Shown piece after piece: positions 18,313-25,963 of a stretch of DNA of 45,940 nt (positions are counted from its first letter, which is position 1; each line of letters starts with the position of its first letter). A model generated the notes under the pieces. That model made no database searches. It was not told the origin of the DNA and saw only the letters and a program-made list of their open reading frames with translations. Both the position numbers and the translations under genes were made by a program. This stretch comes from Paracoccaceae bacterium (lineage in GTDB: Bacteria > Pseudomonadota > Alphaproteobacteria > Rhodobacterales > Rhodobacteraceae): NCBI GenBank assembly GCA_028875855.1, contig JAGWVA010000031.1:1-45940 (forward strand), written 5' to 3'.

Positions 18313-19604
18313 GCGGCCACCGCCGTGTTCGCATCCGCCTTCGCCATCGCGCGGGCGACGCGCACGGCCGAGGCAAAGCCGTCCTCGTGGAAGCCATAGC
18401 GCAGCCAGGCGCCGGCGAACCAGGTGTTGCGGCGTCCCTGCATCGCGGCGATCTCGCCCTGCGCACGAAGGGCGGCGCGGTCGAAGACGGGATGGTCGAA
18501 GCTGACCTCGTCATAGATCGTGTCGGGCGCGATCTCGCGCGTGGGGTTGAGCGTCACGAACAGCGGATCGGAGTCGGGGATGCCTTGCAGGCGGTTCATC
18601 CAGTAGGTCACGCCCACGGCCGGCTCTGCCCCCATGCCGTCGGACTGATAGACCCAGGACGACCAGCAGCGGCGGCGCACCGGCATCTGGCGCGGGTCGC
18701 GGTGCAGGATGACCCGGTTGGGCTGATAGGCGACCGCCGACAGCGCCGCCCGTTCCTCGGGGGCTGCATCCGACAGAAGCGCCAGCGCCTGATCCGAATG
18801 GCAGGCAAGAATGACGTCGTCGAAGACCTCGGGCAGACCGCCCTCGGGCCGGATCGTCACGCCCTCCGCCCCGCGCGAGATGGCGCGGATCGGGCTGCCG
18901 GGGCGCAGATCGACCCCGACCTGACGCAACCGCGCCTCGAGCCGCCGGACATATTCGATGCTGCCGCCATCGACCGTCCACCACTGGTGCTGACCGGTCG
19001 GTTCCAGCAACGCATGGTTGCGGAAGAAGCGCAGAAGGCTTGCCGCCGGGAAGGCCCCGACTTCCGAGGCGGGCGTTGACCAGATCGCCCCGCAGATCGG
19101 CAAAAGGTAATTCTCGCGAAAGCCGCGCCCCAGACCGAGGTGGGCGATCAGATCGTCCACCGTCATGTCGTCGCGCGCCTCAGCCTCGGCCGATTTGGCA
19201 AACCGCAGAACGTCGCGGATCATGCGCCAGAACATGGGCGAGGCAAGGTTGCTGCGCTGCCCGAACAGCGTGCCCGGCGTGCGCAAGGCATATTCCAGAC
19301 GCCCGCCGTCGATGGTGACCCCAAAGCTCATGTCCGAGCGGCGCACGGGCACATCGAGATCGGCGAACAGCCGGGTCAGATGCGGATAATTGGCGTAGTT
19401 GAAGACGATGAACCCGGTATCGACCGGCTGATCCCCCCGAAGCCCGGCGATGACGGTGCGGGCGTGGCCGCCAAGGCGCGGCGCAGCTTCGAACAGGGTC
19501 ACGCGGTTCTGACCCGCCAGAAGGTGGGCGGCGGCAAGGCCAGAGATGCCCCCTCCGACGATTGCGATGCGGCGCGGCGCGCGGGGCGGGGCGTCGAAGG
19601 ACAT
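18309..19604 (-). CDS. FAD-dependent amine-oxidase-like oxidoreductase (first gene of sigma-E-type operon)
   Basis: Product of 431 residues with an N-terminal FAD Rossmann motif IAIVGGGISGLAAAHLLAG and the Glu-ending second strand (VTLFEAAPRLGGHART). This places it in the NAD/FAD-binding amine-oxidase-like group (COG2907). Such proteins co-occur with DUF1365 and cyclopropane-synthase genes; in Rhodobacter the equivalent gene is an RpoE target and has been linked to desaturation steps of furan fatty acid synthesis (recalled knowledge, not tested here). It heads the minus-strand operon, with a consensus-like sigma-E promoter whose -10 ends 64 bases before the start codon. Confidence 0.85.
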   Translation of the reverse strand: MSFDAPPRAPRRIAIVGGGISGLAAAHLLAGQNRVTLFEAAPRLGGHARTVIAGLRGDQPVDTGFIVFNYANYPHLTRLFADLDVPVRRSDMSFGVTIDGGRLEYALRTPGTLFGQRSNLASPMFWRMIRDVLRFAKSAEAEARDDMTVDDLIAHLGLGRGFRENYLLPICGAIWSTPASEVGAFPAASLLRFFRNHALLEPTGQHQWWTVDGGSIEYVRRLEARLRQVGVDLRPGSPIRAISRGAEGVTIRPEGGLPEVFDDVILACHSDQALALLSDAAPEERAALSAVAYQPNRVILHRDPRQMPVRRRCWSSWVYQSDGMGAEPAVGVTYWMNRLQGIPDSDPLFVTLNPTREIAPDTIYDEVSFDHPVFDRAALRAQGEIAAMQGRRNTWFAGAWLRYGFHEDGFASAVRVARAMAKADANTAVAA

Positions 19605-19667
19605 GTATTCTCCTCAATACCGGACGGCGGCGATCCAAGGGGCCATCTGCCCCAAGGTCTGGTGATG

Positions 19668-19697
19668 ATACTACGATAGCAACAAGAAATCGGATCA
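19668..19697 (-). promoter_or_regulatory. Sigma-E (RpoE)-type promoter for the fatty-acid-modification operon
   Basis: Read on the minus strand: -35 TGATCC (19697-19692), an 18-base spacer, and -10 TAGTAT (19673-19668). TGATCC with an 18-base spacer and a TA-starting -10 matches the Rhodobacter RpoE promoter pattern. The -35 is arranged back to back with the rpoE promoter. Confidence 0.75.
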
Positions 19698-19702
19698 TCG
19701 AG

Positions 19703-19732
19703 TGATCCGATCCTTGGCGACCGCCGTAATTC
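19703..19732 (+). promoter_or_regulatory. Sigma-E-type autoregulatory promoter of rpoE-chrR
   Basis: -35 TGATCC (19703-19708), 18-base spacer, -10 TAATTC (19727-19732). The two divergent -35 hexamers form the inverted repeat CGGATCA-TCGAG-TGATCCG (19691-19709). Transcription would start near 19739, after the ATG at 19737, which argues that the rpoE coding sequence begins further downstream. Confidence 0.72.
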
Positions 19733-19829
19733 CCGTATGCTAAACGAAGCCGCAATCCTTGAAGACGTCCGCATTGGCACGCAGCCCGTGCCGGGCATGG
19801 TGGTGGCTGGGGCTACGCAAGGCAGGACG

Positions 19830-20399
19830 ATGGGTTCAGGCGATCAGGGAGGCGGAGAACTCTCGCAACAAACGCTTTGGCTTCTGGCGGTGCGCGACCG
19901 ACGCGACCGCGAGGCCTTCGCGTGCCTGTTCGACTATTACGCGCCGCGCCTGAAGGGCATGCTGGCCCGGTCCGGCATGCCTTCGGCCGCGACGGACGAT
20001 CTGGTGCAGGACGTGTTGCTGACGGCATGGCAGAAGGCCCATCAGTTTGATCCTGCGCGCGCGCAGGCTTCGGCCTGGATCTACCGGATCGCGCGGAACC
20101 GGCAGATCGACCTGATCCGACGCGAACGCCGCCCCCTGCCCGACGCCGTCGTGCCCGAGGACGAAGACAGCGAACCCGACGCAAGCCAAATCCTCGCCCT
20201 CGATCAGGAGACGGGCAAGCTGCGCGAGGCGCTCGACCGGCTGACACCTGAACAGCGCGCCATGATCGAACAGGCCTACCTTGGCGATCTGACGCATACC
20301 GAAATCCGGCAGCGCACCGGCCTGCCGCTTGGAACGATAAAATCGCGCATCCGCCTGGGGCTGGAACGGCTGCGCCACGAACTGAAGGAACTCCGTTGA
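19830..20399 (+). CDS. rpoE: ECF sigma factor RpoE (group controlled by ChrR)
   Basis: Product of 189 residues. Region 2 includes FDYYAPRLKGML and DDLVQDVLLTAWQKAHQFDPARAQASAWIYRI; region 4 is LTPEQRAMIEQAYLGDLTHTEIRQRTGLPLGTIKSRIRLGLERLR. It directs polymerase to TGATCC-type promoters in response to singlet oxygen and related stress in Rhodobacter. I start at ATG 19830 rather than 19737 because its own promoter would begin transcription near 19739. The N-terminal extension gained from the earlier ATG also lies outside the family fold. It overlaps the anti-sigma gene by 4 bases, ensuring balanced synthesis. Confidence 0.9.
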   Translation: MGSGDQGGGELSQQTLWLLAVRDRRDREAFACLFDYYAPRLKGMLARSGMPSAATDDLVQDVLLTAWQKAHQFDPARAQASAWIYRIARNRQIDLIRRERRPLPDAVVPEDEDSEPDASQILALDQETGKLREALDRLTPEQRAMIEQAYLGDLTHTEIRQRTGLPLGTIKSRIRLGLERLRHELKELR

Positions 20400-21052
20400 A
20401 GATGACGCCCGTGCCGACGAATGTTTGCCACCATATCCCCGATGACATCCTGCAAGCCTATGTCACCGGAAGCCTGCCACATGTCTTCTCGGTGGTGGTG
20501 GCCTCTCACGTATCGCTTTGCGACGACTGCCGCGCGGTGGTCGAAGCGCAGGAGGCGCTTGGCGGCGCCGTTCTGGACGGCTGCGAGGCCGAGGCCGCCG
20601 ACCAGAACCTGAAGGCGTGCACGCTCGCGCTTCTGGACCGGCCGATCCGCGTCGCCGCGCCCGAGGCCCGGCGATCGGGCATCTTCCCCGGTCCGATCAT
20701 GGCCGAGCTCAAGGGCCGGCCGCCGAAATGGAAGATGCTCGGGGGCGGCATCCGCCAGACGATCCTTGCCGCCGGCGCAGAGGGTTCTGTGCGGCTGCTC
20801 TACATTCCCGGCGGCAAGGCCGTGCCCGATCATGGCCACAACGGTCTGGAACTGACTCTGGTGCTACAAGGCGCATTCCACGACGCGACCGGCACCTTCG
20901 GGCCGGGCGACGTGCAGGTGGCCAGCGACGATCTGGACCATGCCCCGATCGCCAACATGGGCGAGCCCTGCGTCTGCCTGGCCGCGACCGATGCGCCGCT
21001 GCGCTTTCGCAGCCTTGTGCCCCGCCTGTTGCAACCGATCTTCCGCATCTGA
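20396..21052 (+). CDS. chrR: Anti-sigma factor ChrR (zinc anti-sigma domain plus cupin)
   Basis: Holds RpoE inactive until singlet oxygen releases it. The 218-residue product has an N-terminal zinc anti-sigma domain with HIPDD, then HVSLCDDC (H-x3-C-x2-C). Counting from the internal ATG, the zinc ligands are H11, H36, C40 and C43, matching H6/H31/C35/C38 of Rhodobacter ChrR. The C-terminal cupin has DHGHNGLE and DLDH as metal ligands. The start is either TTG 20396, overlapping the rpoE stop with GAAGGA six bases upstream, or ATG 20402; the protein is unaffected beyond two residues. Both domains look intact, so this should be a functional sensor. Confidence 0.9.
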   Translation: MKMTPVPTNVCHHIPDDILQAYVTGSLPHVFSVVVASHVSLCDDCRAVVEAQEALGGAVLDGCEAEAADQNLKACTLALLDRPIRVAAPEARRSGIFPGPIMAELKGRPPKWKMLGGGIRQTILAAGAEGSVRLLYIPGGKAVPDHGHNGLELTLVLQGAFHDATGTFGPGDVQVASDDLDHAPIANMGEPCVCLAATDAPLRFRSLVPRLLQPIFRI

Positions 21053-21056
21053 CCGC

Positions 21057-21086
21057 TTGGCCCTTCGGCGCGGCGCAGGTTAGGCT
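21057..21086 (+). promoter_or_regulatory. Candidate housekeeping promoter for the M19 dipeptidase
   Basis: TTGGCC (21057-21062), 18 bases, TAGGCT (21081-21086), ending 27 bases before the start codon. The TAGGCT -10 recurs before other genes in this window. Confidence 0.4.
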
Positions 21087-21113
21087 GAACCGCGCGGACA
21101 GGAGGGCGGCCGG

Positions 21114-22286
21114 ATGGCGATGGTGTTCTGGGGCTTGGCGGGCATCGCCGTCGTGGCCCTGATCGGTTTCTTCGTGATCGCCCCCGCCGTGGCCGAACGC
21201 GGCATGAACCGCGTGCTGCCTCATGCGCCCTGGCCCGTATCGGACCGCGCGAAGGCGCTGCACGAGACGCTGACCATCGGCGACTGGCATTGCGACAGCC
21301 TGCTGTGGAACCGGGACCTTACCCGGCGCGGCACGCGCGGCCATGTCGATCTGCCCCGCCTCATCGCCGGAAATGTCGCTGTGCAGGTCTTCACCACGGT
21401 GACCAGGGTTCCCGCCGGGATGAACGTGCGTGACACCAAACCCGCGTCGGACCGGATCACGCTTCTGGCCATCGCGCAGCTCTGGCCGGTGAAAAGCTGG
21501 CGCAGCCTGTGCGAACGAGGCCTTCATCAGGCGCGCAGGCTGCACCGCGTGGCTGACCGGGTGCCGCAGGGGCTGCGCATCCTGCGCGACCGCGCCGATC
21601 TGGACCGGTTGCTGGCGGATCGCGCCCGGGGGCAGAAGGTCGTGGGCGCCCTGATCGGGGCCGAGGGGGCCCATGTCCTCGATGCGCGTCTCGACAACCT
21701 CGACCGGCTGTGGGACGCGGGCTTTCGCCTGATCGGGCTGCACCATTTCCTTGATTCCGAAGTCGGCGGCTCGCTGCACGGCACCACGCGGGCGGGGCTC
21801 ACGCCCTATGGGCGCGATCTGGTGCGCGCGTTGGTGGCCAAGGGCTTCATCATCGACCTGACGCATTCCAGCGTGCAGACGGCGCGCGACGTGCTGGCGC
21901 TGACCGACGTGCCGCTGGTCGTCAGCCATACCGGCATCTGTTCCTTCTGCCAGTCGCCGCGCAATTTTCCCGACGACCTGATGGTCGAGATCATGGCCCG
22001 CGGCGGTGTTGCCGGGATCGGCTACTGGGCCGAGGTGATCGGAGACCCCTCCCCCGCCGGGATTGCGGGCGCGGTGAAGGCAGCGGTGGACCTGCTTGGC
22101 GAGGATCACGTCTCGCTCGGGTCGGATTTCGACGGCGCGGTGCCGCAGCCCTTCGACGTATCGGAACTGGCCGCGGTGACCGAGGCGTTGCTGGGCGCGG
22201 GCCTGCCGGAGCGGGTGATCGCAAAGGTCATGGGCGGAAACATGGTCCGCCTGCTGGCCCGGATGCTTCCCGCCCGAGGGGCCTAG
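21114..22286 (+). CDS. Membrane dipeptidase (peptidase family M19)
   Basis: Zinc dipeptidase of the renal dipeptidase family, 390 residues, likely anchored in the inner membrane by an N-terminal helix (about 4-24) with the catalytic domain outside. Metal-site motifs visible are GDWHCDSLLW (H59, D61), the bridging Glu in IGAEGAHVLD, and histidines in DLTHSS and VVSHTG, with the late GSDFDG aspartate. It probably cleaves dipeptides including those with D-residues. GGAGG lies eight bases before the ATG. The stop TAG shares the palindrome CTAG with the stop of the convergent gene. Confidence 0.88.
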   Translation: MAMVFWGLAGIAVVALIGFFVIAPAVAERGMNRVLPHAPWPVSDRAKALHETLTIGDWHCDSLLWNRDLTRRGTRGHVDLPRLIAGNVAVQVFTTVTRVPAGMNVRDTKPASDRITLLAIAQLWPVKSWRSLCERGLHQARRLHRVADRVPQGLRILRDRADLDRLLADRARGQKVVGALIGAEGAHVLDARLDNLDRLWDAGFRLIGLHHFLDSEVGGSLHGTTRAGLTPYGRDLVRALVAKGFIIDLTHSSVQTARDVLALTDVPLVVSHTGICSFCQSPRNFPDDLMVEIMARGGVAGIGYWAEVIGDPSPAGIAGAVKAAVDLLGEDHVSLGSDFDGAVPQPFDVSELAAVTEALLGAGLPERVIAKVMGGNMVRLLARMLPARGA

Positions 22287-22714
22287 AGCCTGACGGCCGC
22301 CGCGAAATGTGGGGCGAGGTCCTCGGGACGCTCGTCGATCAGGTCGAGCGGCGTGTCATAGACCAGCCGCCGCGCGAGATCGCCCGGCAGCGCCGCCCGC
22401 AGCAGCCCGAGCATCTTCGGGGGGGCGGCGATCATCAGTCGGTCGAAGGGCCGTGCCTTGGCATGATCCGCGATCACCTCCACCAGTTCCTTGGCGAAGG
22501 CGGCGCGGTCGTGATCGGCCGGCAGGGTCTTTGGCTCGAACCCGTGCCGGGCGCCCCCGCCCATCTGCATCCGCCCCTTGCGGTCGGCGAAATCGGCCAT
22601 GGGCGGCCGCGCCACGCCCTCGATCTCGGCCAGCCCCGTTCCGGGGCCGGCATTCTCGAGCAACCGTGCGCGGCGCTCATTGGCAAGCACAAGTAAAGTG
22701 ACGACTTTCGGCAT
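22283..22714 (-). CDS. Host-attachment family protein (baeRF-like)
   Basis: Product of 143 residues resembling the Host_attach/baeRF family: VTLLVLANERRARLLEN at the N-terminus, a basic-hydrophobic segment FADRKGRMQMGGG, and a C-terminal RPFDRLMIAAPPKMLGLLRAAL. The family is related to the middle domain of eRF1-type release factors, and some members were named for attachment of Agrobacterium to plant cells; no enzymatic role is clear. The start at 22714 follows GGAGG by five bases, so the longer frame from 22747 is not used. It is monocistronic and convergent with the dipeptidase. Confidence 0.72.
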   Translation of the reverse strand: MPKVVTLLVLANERRARLLENAGPGTGLAEIEGVARPPMADFADRKGRMQMGGGARHGFEPKTLPADHDRAAFAKELVEVIADHAKARPFDRLMIAAPPKMLGLLRAALPGDLARRLVYDTPLDLIDERPEDLAPHFAAAVRL

Positions 22715-22792
22715 GACGGCCTCCGTTATTCGGGGCCAGCCTGCCATGCGGCCCTGCGCCCCGCGTTGACGGGACGCAAGGCCAAGGCGCCC

Positions 22793-23758
22793 CTATTTGG
22801 CGCCCGCGTAGATCATGTCGATCATCCGCTGGTTCCCGCGCGAGAATTCCAGCGGGCAGACGTAATGCGCCCCCTCCAGAACCGTCGCGTTGAAGGCGTC
22901 GATCTGGACGGTGTATTGATCGACCAGCGGGAAACGCTCGGTCCGGACCACGCCGGACCGGTCGCGGATCTCGATCACGTCGTCGCCGTAAAGCTTCGCG
23001 TTGAAGGGCGTTTGAACCCGGATCCAGCCGTGACTGCCGTGGAACAGCATCGACTGATAGGGATGCATCCGCATCGAGACGTAGAAATCCATCGTGAAGC
23101 CGGGGAATTCCGCCCAGACGCGGGCCGTCGCATCGATGCCCCGGTCCCATTCGATCTGCGAGCGGATCGCGGTGGGCTCGGCCCCGGTCACGAAGCGCGT
23201 CGTGACGGAGGGATAGACGCCGATGTCACGCAACGCGCCGCCCGCCTGTCCCGCATCGTTGCGGATATTGTCCGGGTCGTCGTTGTAGAAGCTGAACCCA
23301 CCCTGCACATGGCGCAATTCGCCGATCGCACCTTCGGCCAGAAGCTGGCGGACGCGGTGCCACTGCGGATGATGGGTGACCATGAAGGCCTCGGCCGCGA
23401 ACTTGCCGGACGCATCGCGCGTGGCGATCAGCCGGTCGATCTCGTCTGCCTTGAGCGCGATGGGCTTTTCGCACAGCACATGCTTGCCCGCCCGCAAGGC
23501 CTTTTCCGTCCATTCGACATGGCCCGAGTTCGGTAGCGGAATGTAGATCGCATCCACCCCCGGATCGGCCAAGAGCGCGTCGTAGTCGTGGTGGATCGTC
23601 AAATCGCCATAGCGCGCGGCCAGCGCCTCGGCCTTGCCGGGTGTGCGGCTGGCGATGGCGGCGATCACGCCGCGTTCGGAATTGTGGATGGCGGGGGCGA
23701 GCCATTCGCGCGCGATCTTCGCGGCGCTGAGAATGCCCCAGCGGACGGTGTTCGACAT
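22793..23758 (-). CDS. Gfo/Idh/MocA-family oxidoreductase
   Basis: NAD(P)-dependent dehydrogenase of 321 residues. The Rossmann start is VRWGILSAAKIAREWL (a GxLSAAKIA form of the dinucleotide loop), followed by AIYIPLPNSGHVEWTEKAL and the CEKPIAL motif whose Lys is conserved in the family, then the C-terminal alpha/beta substrate domain. Substrates in this family are sugars, cyclitols or trans-dihydrodiols; none can be assigned. AAGGAGGA lies just before the ATG. A TAGGCT -10 (23789-23784) with TTCCCC 17 bases upstream (23812-23807) is a plausible promoter. Confidence 0.82.
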   Translation of the reverse strand: MSNTVRWGILSAAKIAREWLAPAIHNSERGVIAAIASRTPGKAEALAARYGDLTIHHDYDALLADPGVDAIYIPLPNSGHVEWTEKALRAGKHVLCEKPIALKADEIDRLIATRDASGKFAAEAFMVTHHPQWHRVRQLLAEGAIGELRHVQGGFSFYNDDPDNIRNDAGQAGGALRDIGVYPSVTTRFVTGAEPTAIRSQIEWDRGIDATARVWAEFPGFTMDFYVSMRMHPYQSMLFHGSHGWIRVQTPFNAKLYGDDVIEIRDRSGVVRTERFPLVDQYTVQIDAFNATVLEGAHYVCPLEFSRGNQRMIDMIYAGAK

Positions 23759-23783
23759 GCTGTCCTCCTTCGGATTCCGCGCG

Positions 23784-23812
23784 AGCCTAGATCGGATCGG
23801 CGGCAAGGGGAA
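23784..23812 (-). promoter_or_regulatory. Candidate promoter for the Gfo/Idh gene
   Basis: Minus strand: TTCCCC (23812-23807), 17 bases, TAGGCT (23789-23784), about 26 bases before the start. The -35 is poor; the -10 and the bases following it (CGCGC) match the promoter at 38026-38054. Confidence 0.3.
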
Positions 23813-23836
23813 CAGCATGTCGCAGGAATGCGCTTG

Positions 23837-23858
23837 CGACTTTCCGGCGAAAACCGGG
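23837..23858. repeat. Degenerate TTTCG/CGAAA palindrome at the rpoH 3' end
   Basis: A 22-base element, seven bases beyond the rpoH stop, matches the palindrome found after hutU and after 33050 at about 17 of 22 positions (core TTTCCGGCGAAAA). It may be a diverged copy of the same dispersed element. Confidence 0.3.
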
Positions 23859-23864
23859 GCCCGG

Positions 23865-24761
23865 TCAGACGCTTTCCAGCATCCCCTTTTCCTCGGCAAG
23901 CTGGCGCATCCGCTTTTGCAGCTTTTCGAAGGCGCGGACCTCGATCTGGCGGATGCGTTCGCGGCTCACGGCGAATTTCTCGGACAGCTCTTCCAGCGTG
24001 ACGGGCTGATCCTTGAGCCGACGCTCGGTCAGGATTTCCCGCTCGCGTTCGTTGAGCACGTCCATCGCCCGGGTCAGAAGCTCCATCCGGGCCTGCATCT
24101 CGTCGCGCTCGGCATAATCGGTCGCCTGGTCGGCGTCTTCGTCCTCGAGCCAGTCCTGCCATTGGGTCGCGCTGTCGCCGTCGCTGCCCACCACGGCGTT
24201 GAGCGAGGCATCGGCGCCCGACATGCGCCGGTTCATGTCCACGACGTCGCCTTCCGACACGTTGAGGTCATGCGCGATCTGGGCGACGTTCTCGGGGCGC
24301 AGGTCGCCTTCTTCCAGCGCGCCCAGCTTGGCCTTGGCCTTGCGCAGGTTGAAGAACAGCTTCTTCTGCGCCGAGGTGGTGCCCAGCTTCACAAGGCTCC
24401 ACGACCGAAGGATGTATTCCTGGATCGAGGCGCGAATCCACCACATGGCATAGGTCGCTAGCCGGAAGCCCTTTTCCGGGTCGAACCGCTTCACCGCCTG
24501 CATGAGGCCGACGTTCGCCTCTGAAATGACTTCGGCCTGCGGCAGCCCGTAGCCGCGATAGCCCATGGCGATCTTCGCGGCGAGCCGCAGATGGCTGGTG
24601 ACAAGCTTGTGCGCGGCCTCGGTATCCTGATGATCCGCCCAGCTTTTCGCCAGCATGTATTCTTCTTCCGGCTCGAGCATCGGAAAGCGCCGGATTTCCT
24701 GAAGATAACGGTTCAGCCCTTGTTCCGGTGACGGTGCCGGCAGATTGGCATAGCTGCTCAT
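23865..24761 (-). CDS. rpoH: RNA polymerase heat-shock sigma factor RpoH
   Basis: Sigma-32-type factor of 298 residues directing heat-shock and, in Rhodobacter, part of the photooxidative stress response. Region 2 contains AAKIAMGYRGYGLPQAEVISEANVG and FRLATYAMWWIRASIQEYIL. The RpoH box QKKLFFNLRK is present, and region 4 ends with TLEELSEKFAVSRERIRQIEVRAFEKL. Length and sequence fit the major RpoH of alphaproteobacteria. The 149-base gap to the upstream rluD contains a perfect GAACCGATCGGTTC palindrome inside a possible CTTGAA...ACCTAG heat-shock-like promoter. It lies about 3.5 kb from rpoE-chrR. Confidence 0.94.
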   Translation of the reverse strand: MSSYANLPAPSPEQGLNRYLQEIRRFPMLEPEEEYMLAKSWADHQDTEAAHKLVTSHLRLAAKIAMGYRGYGLPQAEVISEANVGLMQAVKRFDPEKGFRLATYAMWWIRASIQEYILRSWSLVKLGTTSAQKKLFFNLRKAKAKLGALEEGDLRPENVAQIAHDLNVSEGDVVDMNRRMSGADASLNAVVGSDGDSATQWQDWLEDEDADQATDYAERDEMQARMELLTRAMDVLNEREREILTERRLKDQPVTLEELSEKFAVSRERIRQIEVRAFEKLQKRMRQLAEEKGMLESV

Positions 24762-24818
24762 CGTTCCCCCTGTTCCTACCCGGCAAAGCGGGCGCGCGTG
24801 CAGTTCAGCTAGGTATCC

Positions 24819-24832
24819 GAACCGATCGGTTC
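24819..24832. promoter_or_regulatory. Perfect palindrome GAACCGATCGGTTC in the rpoH promoter region
   Basis: A 14-base perfect inverted repeat lies 57 bases upstream of the rpoH start. On the rpoH strand it follows CTTGAA (24835-24830 region) and precedes ATACCTAG, so it would sit in a promoter spacer. Its sequence is almost identical to the operator-like repeat in front of the tetR gene (GAACCAATCGGTTC at 33824-33837). A further GCATACA...TGTATGC inverted repeat with 15 bases between arms is at 24848-24876. Confidence 0.5.
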
Positions 24833-24910
24833 AAGACATTGCCCCTAGCATACAATCGTTAAACGTCCGTGTATGCCTGCTCCGTCGGCGCCGGCGAAGG
24901 ACCGCCCGGC

Positions 24911-25963
24911 CTAGCCGATGGTCAGCGGGTCGCCGCCGAGCGCCGCAACAAGGGCCGCCATGTCGTCGGGCAGCGGGGACGAGAACGACAGCGCCTCGCC
25001 GCTCACGGGGTGGATGAAGCCAAGCGTCGCGGCATGAAGGGCCTGCCGGGGAAAGGCTGCCGCGGCGGCGGCCGCCGCCTCGCCCACCGCGCGGGGAGAC
25101 AGCTTCCGCGGACCGCCATAGACCGGATCGCCGATCAGTCCGTGCCCGGCATAGGCGAGATGGACACGGATCTGGTGCGTCCGGCCGGTTTCCAGCCAGC
25201 AGTCCATCAGCGCGGCACTCGCGGGCGTGCCGAAGCGCTGCGCGACGCGCGCGCGGGTCACGGCATGGCGCCCCCCCTCGAACAACACCGCCTGCCGCTG
25301 CCGGTCGGTGCGGTGGCGCGCGATCTGGGTGGCGACCTTGAGAATGCCGCCCGCCTCGAAGCTGATCCCGCGCAACCCGCGCAGACGCGGATCGGCGGCA
25401 TCGGGCACGCCCGTCACCAGCGCGAGGTAATGGCGGTCCACGGAATGCCGCTCGAACTGTTCGGCAAGGCCATGATGCGCGCGGTCGGTCTTCGCCACCA
25501 CCAGCAGGCCCGAGGTATCCTTGTCGATCCGGTGCACGATGCCCGGACGCTTCTCGCCTCCGATGCCCGAGAGGCTCGCGCCGCAATGGTGCAGCAGCGC
25601 ATTCACCAGCGTGCCGGTCCATTGTCCCGGCGCAGGATGCACGACAAGGCCCGCGGGCTTGTCGATCACGATAAGCGCGTCGTCTTCGAAGACGACGGAC
25701 AGCGGGATGTCCTCGGGCTCGGTCGCAAGCTCCTCGACCGGTCCCGGACGAATGGTGACGCGGTCGCCTTCTTCGACGCGCGCGCGCGGATCGGTCACGG
25801 TCGCGCCATTCACCGTGACCGCCCCCTCCGCGATCAGCCGCGCGAGGCGCGAGCGCGACAGCGCGGCTTCTTCTGGCACATCGCGGGCAAGCGCCTTATC
25901 AAGGCGGTCAGGCGGAGCGGCCGAGATGCGCAGTTCCACCGTGGGATCGGGAGCGGACGACAT
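24911..25963 (-). CDS. rluD: 23S rRNA-type pseudouridine synthase, RluA/RluD family
   Basis: Isomerises uridines to pseudouridine in 23S rRNA (helix 69 for RluD). The 350-residue product has an N-terminal S4 RNA-binding domain (about 18-75, SRSRLARLIAEGAVTVNG) and the synthase domain with IVHRIDKDTSGLLVVAKT, catalytic D147, then LETGRTHQIRVHLAYAGHGLIGDPVYG. Start MSSAPDP at 25963; the longer upstream frame is a shadow of the divergent gene. Its start codon shares CATG with the start of the small membrane protein on the other strand, so there is no spacer for separate promoters. RluD versus RluC/RluA cannot be settled by eye. Confidence 0.88.
   Translation of the reverse strand: MSSAPDPTVELRISAAPPDRLDKALARDVPEEAALSRSRLARLIAEGAVTVNGATVTDPRARVEEGDRVTIRPGPVEELATEPEDIPLSVVFEDDALIVIDKPAGLVVHPAPGQWTGTLVNALLHHCGASLSGIGGEKRPGIVHRIDKDTSGLLVVAKTDRAHHGLAEQFERHSVDRHYLALVTGVPDAADPRLRGLRGISFEAGGILKVATQIARHRTDRQRQAVLFEGGRHAVTRARVAQRFGTPASAALMDCWLETGRTHQIRVHLAYAGHGLIGDPVYGGPRKLSPRAVGEAAAAAAAAFPRQALHAATLGFIHPVSGEALSFSSPLPDDMAALVAALGGDPLTIG

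Noticed and set aside
19737-19829. Longer rpoE start at 19737
   Set aside because: The sigma-E-type promoter would initiate near 19739, inside that codon, and the extension does not belong to the ECF fold.
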